Assembly: GCA_002317575.1 (NCBI GenBank) | Contig: DCIH01000047.1 | Coordinates: 16,389-25,011 of the forward strand | Direction of reading: 5' to 3' | Length of the DNA: 8,623 nucleotides | Origin: Verrucomicrobia bacterium UBA1731 | Lineage (GTDB): Bacteria; Verrucomicrobiota; Kiritimatiellia; RFP12; UBA1067 | Made by a program: the position numbers and the translations under genes | Part shown: one piece after another, positions 6,701 to 8,623 of the stretch | Position numbering within the stretch: position 1 is the stretch's first letter | Layout of the letters: each line of letters opens with the position of its first letter | The notes under the pieces: model-generated | What the model saw: the letters and a program-made list of their open reading frames with translations, nothing else | Database searches by the model: none | Told to the model about the DNA's origin: nothing

Positions 6701-8214
6701 TCTCCGCCGTGCTCAAGAGTTCGGGTCCCATTCTGCTGAAGATGCTGCAGGGTCTCGACACCTCCAATTTCGGGGATGACGGCGCGACGCTCAAGGACAT
6801 CCTCGCGGACGTCAAGGACAATCTCTATCCGATTCCGCAGGAGCATGTGAAAGCGTTCCTCGAAGACCGCATCGCCCATTCTGATCCGAAGATCGCGAAC
6901 GTCACCATCAGGCAATCGCTTGGGGCGGCGTCCGTCGGGCAGACATTCCTCTGCGACGTCGTGTACGAGGACGGCACGAAGGAGACGTGCGCGATCAAGG
7001 TGCTCCGCACCGAGTCCGGTCTGCGCGCCGAACGCGAGAAGAAGATACTGGGCGACGTCGCGGGCGGCATGGACGACTCGATGCGCGCCACCTTCCTCGG
7101 CAAGGCGAACCGCATTATGGAGGAGTTCGACTTCTCCACCGAGAGCGTGAACATCCAGACCGGACGGGAGGTTTACGGTCCGGAGCACACGGATTACAAG
7201 AACGTCGATTCCGTGGAAGGGCTTGGCGCGCTCAAGCCCACTTCGCACGTGCTGGGCATGAAGGCCGTCAAAGGGACCACCTACAAGCGGCGGCTCGAGA
7301 AGATGGACGAGGAGATCAAGAACGCGACGGATCCGCAGCAGCTCGGCGAGCTCCGCAAGAAGGTGGTGACGAACCACCGCGCGCTCGAGAATCTAGCGAA
7401 GCTCTGGATTTCGCGCGCCATCTTCACGGCCGGCAAGGGCGTCTACCACGGCGACCTCCATTCCGGCAACATCATGGTCGACGACGCCGGCAAGGCCACG
7501 ATGATCGACTTCGGCAACGTTACGAACCTTTCCGAGAAGGAGGTGAAGGCGTTCATGCATGTCATAGCCGGCGCGGCCGCCGGTGTGTCGGACGGCAAGT
7601 GCGTGGGCGTCCTTTCGGGCTTCTACGACCTCCTTTCGCCGGAAGCCAAGGAGAAGTTCGACGCCCGTCTCGCCGAAGACGCGCGGAGAAAGAAGGCCGA
7701 TCCCGCGTTCAGGACGCTGCAGGACCGGATTTCGCACATCCTCAGTCTCGGCAACGGTCAGGACGTGGGCCTTCGCGTCTCGTGCATCCTGAAACTGATG
7801 CGCACGGAAGGTTTCGAAGTGCCGCCCGCGATCTACAACTTCAACGAAAGCCAGGTGCGGCTCGGTGAAGTCCTGGCCTCGTCGAAGAAAACGCTCGAGG
7901 CGCTCGACGGCAAACTCGCCCAGCGCGGCGGCGAACCCGTCGCGCCCGGCGAGGAACCGGAGCAGCCGGCCGAGGCGCCGTTGAAGTCGCTCATCGACTG
8001 CGTGGGCGAAGTCGTGCAGAACAATGTCGAGTTCACGATCGGCCAGGTCGGCAAGTTCAACGGACTGAGGTTCGCGGCGGGGTTCTGCCAGAACGGCCTC
8101 ATCACATCCGAACAGTACGAGCAGATCCTGAACGACGGGATCGCTCCCGTCGCAGACGCCGTGAAGAACAAATTGGACGAATGGAAGAACAAGTTCGCGT
8201 CGTTCTTCAGCTGA
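3727..8214 (+). CDS. Giant protein with C-terminal ABC1/UbiB-type atypical kinase domain
   Basis: A 1,495-residue protein with no signal peptide or obvious membrane segment. Residues about 995-1400 are an ABC1/UbiB/COQ8-like kinase domain: SGPILLKMLQ at 999-1008 resembles the family's GP..IK.GQ helix (K1005, Q1008; the Gly is Leu); SLGAASVGQ at 1064-1072 is the nucleotide loop; K1091 sits in CAIKVLR; E1133, D1135, E1139 and N1142 form the ExD...ExxN helix; HGDLHSGN at 1241-1248 supplies D1243 and N1248; D1261 begins DFG. All catalytic residues are retained, so ATP binding is likely. Residues 1-990 are not recognised. They include a Glu-rich stretch near 273-296, Asp5 blocks at 334-338 and 354-358, and a charged helix at 972-989 leading into the kinase. 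A Pro/Glu linker (1400-1418) precedes a 77-residue tail. UbiB is about 550 residues, membrane-anchored and serves ubiquinone synthesis; nothing here supports that role. A secreted effector or regulatory kinase is possible but unproven. Confidence 0.85.
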   Translation: MGNIMVDLTQVARQAYGSRFFEATNGGRGNIGMLNGRVIKFNTHGDKGGDFAQMKASCDELRRNLLQNAQKAKLGDDALKDIRKMLGMNDSGVVTSKGLLERKTVAQIITKIEQNSELKVWDTMKRENGAVNSRGKDTAFKTVSAETVKMWGDLRPQVATTGPTTADRQLKLCDNVRAMLMHTMALPAAEGDPSLAQLLPAMDRMAYMAKNLPVSKEQVGEFFSEERVRGTVEDLRNAAQAHGEGEMRDSLFRLAEMMEYALGEDVAEGVMPAPEEIAPEPLRQMLEEVVEEHAEPANGQVGTGADNVVDAQYDWTGAEKMQIHAPTASKSGWDDDDDMDVKGGNPVANDVEIDDDDDGFEIEKNDNAPAPTKENLIRQHAAVDKAGQAAFDVAEKLASTFKDSEDGVYDMSKGNAQLLPRGIRTARALTQKVGEHLIAQGNLDEARKLFDRADRMFALILDASKNPDWTAEGKNIDTAVENLSNLLISFNTAYGHVMMRDMAAAFSKTPTGQKLLQEMPGRNGVAAFDAVLEGAIDQDALRLRLEDLDTRTVGAAEKLFKDDQIFYGGNQITALSDGEDLACKLMGVKSDDGKFPKNPAQRSFAIRFGAAYGAFMTHADCPPSLFNMRIPARVGGAQRMPVSNVNQLLVKAGCDIPSAYVSGSFALKMAELMRTAEFDGVDAQGVQKIVKDVIAETQFVTPEEFAILSAKTEGTSPVSFELPTVTCEGMQKLAADLMCPADIGKTVISSTGDAEQVGARMHGVLSEHKDAFVRIFKELRNVEAKGPLGKDLLLRADVEKCPSLAGLEDDERAIVAEMVVQMALQNPGLLASGDKIEDDFEATFGIGREPSRLLDEQQQALTKLEAAAGEIATGVCAEIQKTIASGIERLFPKTEAKPFDDSQDSLEKILASGEDQDLKFLKTALQQYFAKLGQNDARLLLATKIRNRDPAAEIPGLKELEGVGYKDGVLVDEEAAKKAEQKKKELLENANFSAVLKSSGPILLKMLQGLDTSNFGDDGATLKDILADVKDNLYPIPQEHVKAFLEDRIAHSDPKIANVTIRQSLGAASVGQTFLCDVVYEDGTKETCAIKVLRTESGLRAEREKKILGDVAGGMDDSMRATFLGKANRIMEEFDFSTESVNIQTGREVYGPEHTDYKNVDSVEGLGALKPTSHVLGMKAVKGTTYKRRLEKMDEEIKNATDPQQLGELRKKVVTNHRALENLAKLWISRAIFTAGKGVYHGDLHSGNIMVDDAGKATMIDFGNVTNLSEKEVKAFMHVIAGAAAGVSDGKCVGVLSGFYDLLSPEAKEKFDARLAEDARRKKADPAFRTLQDRISHILSLGNGQDVGLRVSCILKLMRTEGFEVPPAIYNFNESQVRLGEVLASSKKTLEALDGKLAQRGGEPVAPGEEPEQPAEAPLKSLIDCVGEVVQNNVEFTIGQVGKFNGLRFAAGFCQNGLITSEQYEQILNDGIAPVADAVKNKLDEWKNKFASFFS
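4726..4800 (+). other. Acidic low-complexity segment (two Asp5 blocks) within the large protein
   Basis: Bases 4726-4740 and 4786-4800 each encode five consecutive Asp (residues 334-338 and 354-358), 15 residues apart, each near further acidic or hydrophobic residues (MDV; GFEIE). The codons mix GAC and GAT, so this is not a simple recent triplet expansion. It probably marks a disordered linker between an N-terminal helical region and the following segment; cation binding is also conceivable. Confidence 0.7.
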
Positions 8215-8240
8215 CGCGGACCGCCCGATGGCGGGTGACG

Positions 8241-8280
8241 ATGGGCGACGCCGCTTCCACGGCGTCGCCCATTTCGTTTT
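8241..8280 (+). terminator. Rho-independent terminator of the large kinase gene
   Basis: A perfect 13-base-pair inverted repeat (arms 8241-8253 and 8260-8272, loop CTTCCA) is followed by TTCGTTTT. It starts 26 bases after the stop codon. A smaller hairpin, CCGCC/GGCGG at 8221-8234, precedes it. Orientation and T-rich tail fit termination of the + strand transcript. Confidence 0.85.
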
Positions 8281-8300
8281 GCACGCGACGTTGCGTGACG

Positions 8301-8309
8301 TGGTATACT
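8301..8309 (+). promoter_or_regulatory. Extended -10 promoter for ychF
   Basis: TGGTATACT is an extended -10 (TGN plus TATACT, five of six consensus bases) 28 bases before the ATG, predicting a start of transcription near 8315. The best -35 candidate, TTGCAC at 8279-8284, is poor and 19 bases away, as often seen with extended -10 promoters. Its position just after a terminator supports an independent ychF transcript. Confidence 0.55.
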
Positions 8310-8326
8310 ACTGGAAATTTTCAATC

Positions 8327-8332
8327 AAGGAG
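8327..8332 (+). promoter_or_regulatory. Shine-Dalgarno AAGGAG for ychF
   Basis: AAGGAG ends 5 bases before ATG 8338, in the predicted short leader of about 20 bases. Confidence 0.85.
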
Positions 8333-8337
8333 CACCA

Positions 8338-8623
8338 ATGAGTCTTTCCGTGGGTATCGTGGGACTGCCGAATGTCGGCAAGTCGACTTTGTTCAACGCG
8401 CTGACCAAGAAGCAGCAAGCCGCCGCCGAAAACTATCCGTTCTGCACGATCGAGCCGAACTCGGCCATCGTTGAAGTGCAGGACAAGCGTCTCGAAGCGC
8501 TCGCCGAAATCGTCCACCCCGCGCAGATCATCCGCGCGCAGGTCGAATTCACGGACATCGCCGGCCTCGTGAAGGGCGCGTCCAAGGGCGAGGGCCTCGG
8601 CAACAAGTTTCTCGCGAACATCC
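8338..8623 (+). CDS. ychF: Ribosome-associated ATPase YchF/OLA1 (3' truncated by window edge)
   Basis: First 95 residues of the conserved YchF (OLA1) protein, an Obg-family P-loop enzyme that in known members prefers ATP over GTP and binds ribosomes, with links to translation and oxidative stress response. The G1 motif GLPNVGKST is at residues 9-17, the switch-I YPFCTIEPN at 33-41, and the G3 motif with its characteristic tail, DIAGLVKGASKGEG, follows near residues 73-86. These are near-identical to the E. coli protein as remembered. The altered G4 motif (NxxE) that explains ATP preference and the TGS domain would lie beyond the window. It has its own promoter and follows a terminator, so it is probably not co-regulated with the large kinase gene; it serves as a housekeeping boundary of the region. 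Confidence 0.97.
   Translation, partial: MSLSVGIVGLPNVGKSTLFNALTKKQQAAAENYPFCTIEPNSAIVEVQDKRLEALAEIVHPAQIIRAQVEFTDIAGLVKGASKGEGLGNKFLANI

Noticed and set aside
3697..7377. A 1,226-codon open frame on the - strand opposite the large kinase gene
   Set aside because: It has no recognisable motifs, is rich in Arg/His/Gly/Leu as expected for the complement of GC-rich codons, and lies fully against a gene with clear kinase motifs and a ribosome site. It is a codon-bias shadow.
6721..7920. Assignment of the kinase domain as the ubiquinone protein UbiB
   Set aside because: The motifs are of that superfamily, but the size, missing membrane anchor, altered loops and lack of quinone genes make the symbol ubiB unjustified.
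8303..8308. GTATAC shared by the ychF promoter and the palindrome at 3676-3681
   Set aside because: A six-base match with different flanks is expected by chance and is part of a -10 element at 8304.
1..8623. CRISPR arrays, tRNA or rRNA genes, insertion sequences
   Set aside because: No regularly spaced repeats, cloverleaf-like segments, transposase motifs or terminal inverted repeats were seen; gaps between genes are too short (13, 81 and 123 bases).

Overview
The window is GC-rich bacterial DNA with tightly packed genes, all on the + strand, and AAGGAG-type Shine-Dalgarno sites. It holds five genes: the end of an ABC transporter ATPase, its membrane partner, a secreted six-hairpin (alpha-L-rhamnosidase-like) glycosidase, a very large protein ending in an ABC1/UbiB-type atypical kinase domain, and the start of the housekeeping ATPase gene ychF. 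Sequence style, the exported carbohydrate-active enzyme and the ABC-2 permease with a large extracytoplasmic loop would fit a host- or gut-associated member of the PVC group (Verrucomicrobiota, Kiritimatiellota or Lentisphaerota). This placement is inferred from general resemblance; no rRNA or marker tree is available in the window, so it is tentative.

Positions 1-3645 look like one operon. The ATPase (cut at its 5' end inside Walker A) overlaps the permease gene, and the permease stop is 13 bases before the GTG start of the glycosidase. The ATPase and permease form an ABC-2-type exporter. The glycosidase carries a signal peptide and the GH78-like acidic residues, so it should act outside the cytoplasm on a rhamnose-like or related sugar linkage. 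What the exporter carries cannot be read from the sequence.

Positions 3646-3726 are a short gap with a perfect 12-base palindrome and no convincing terminator. Positions 3727-8214 encode a single 1,495-residue protein. Its last third has the full motif set of the ABC1/UbiB/COQ8 kinase-like family: a K-x-x-Q element, a G-A-A-S nucleotide loop, the VAIK-type lysine, an E-x-D-x-x-x-E-x-x-N helix, HGDLHSGN and DFG. The first ~990 residues match nothing I recognise and include two Asp5 blocks. It is roughly three times the length of UbiB and is the most unusual gene in the window. Its leucine codon use changes sharply near position 5700, which suggests a modular history.

Positions 8215-8337 contain a strong intrinsic terminator, then an extended -10 promoter and ribosome binding site for ychF. 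This separates the large kinase gene from the housekeeping gene that follows.
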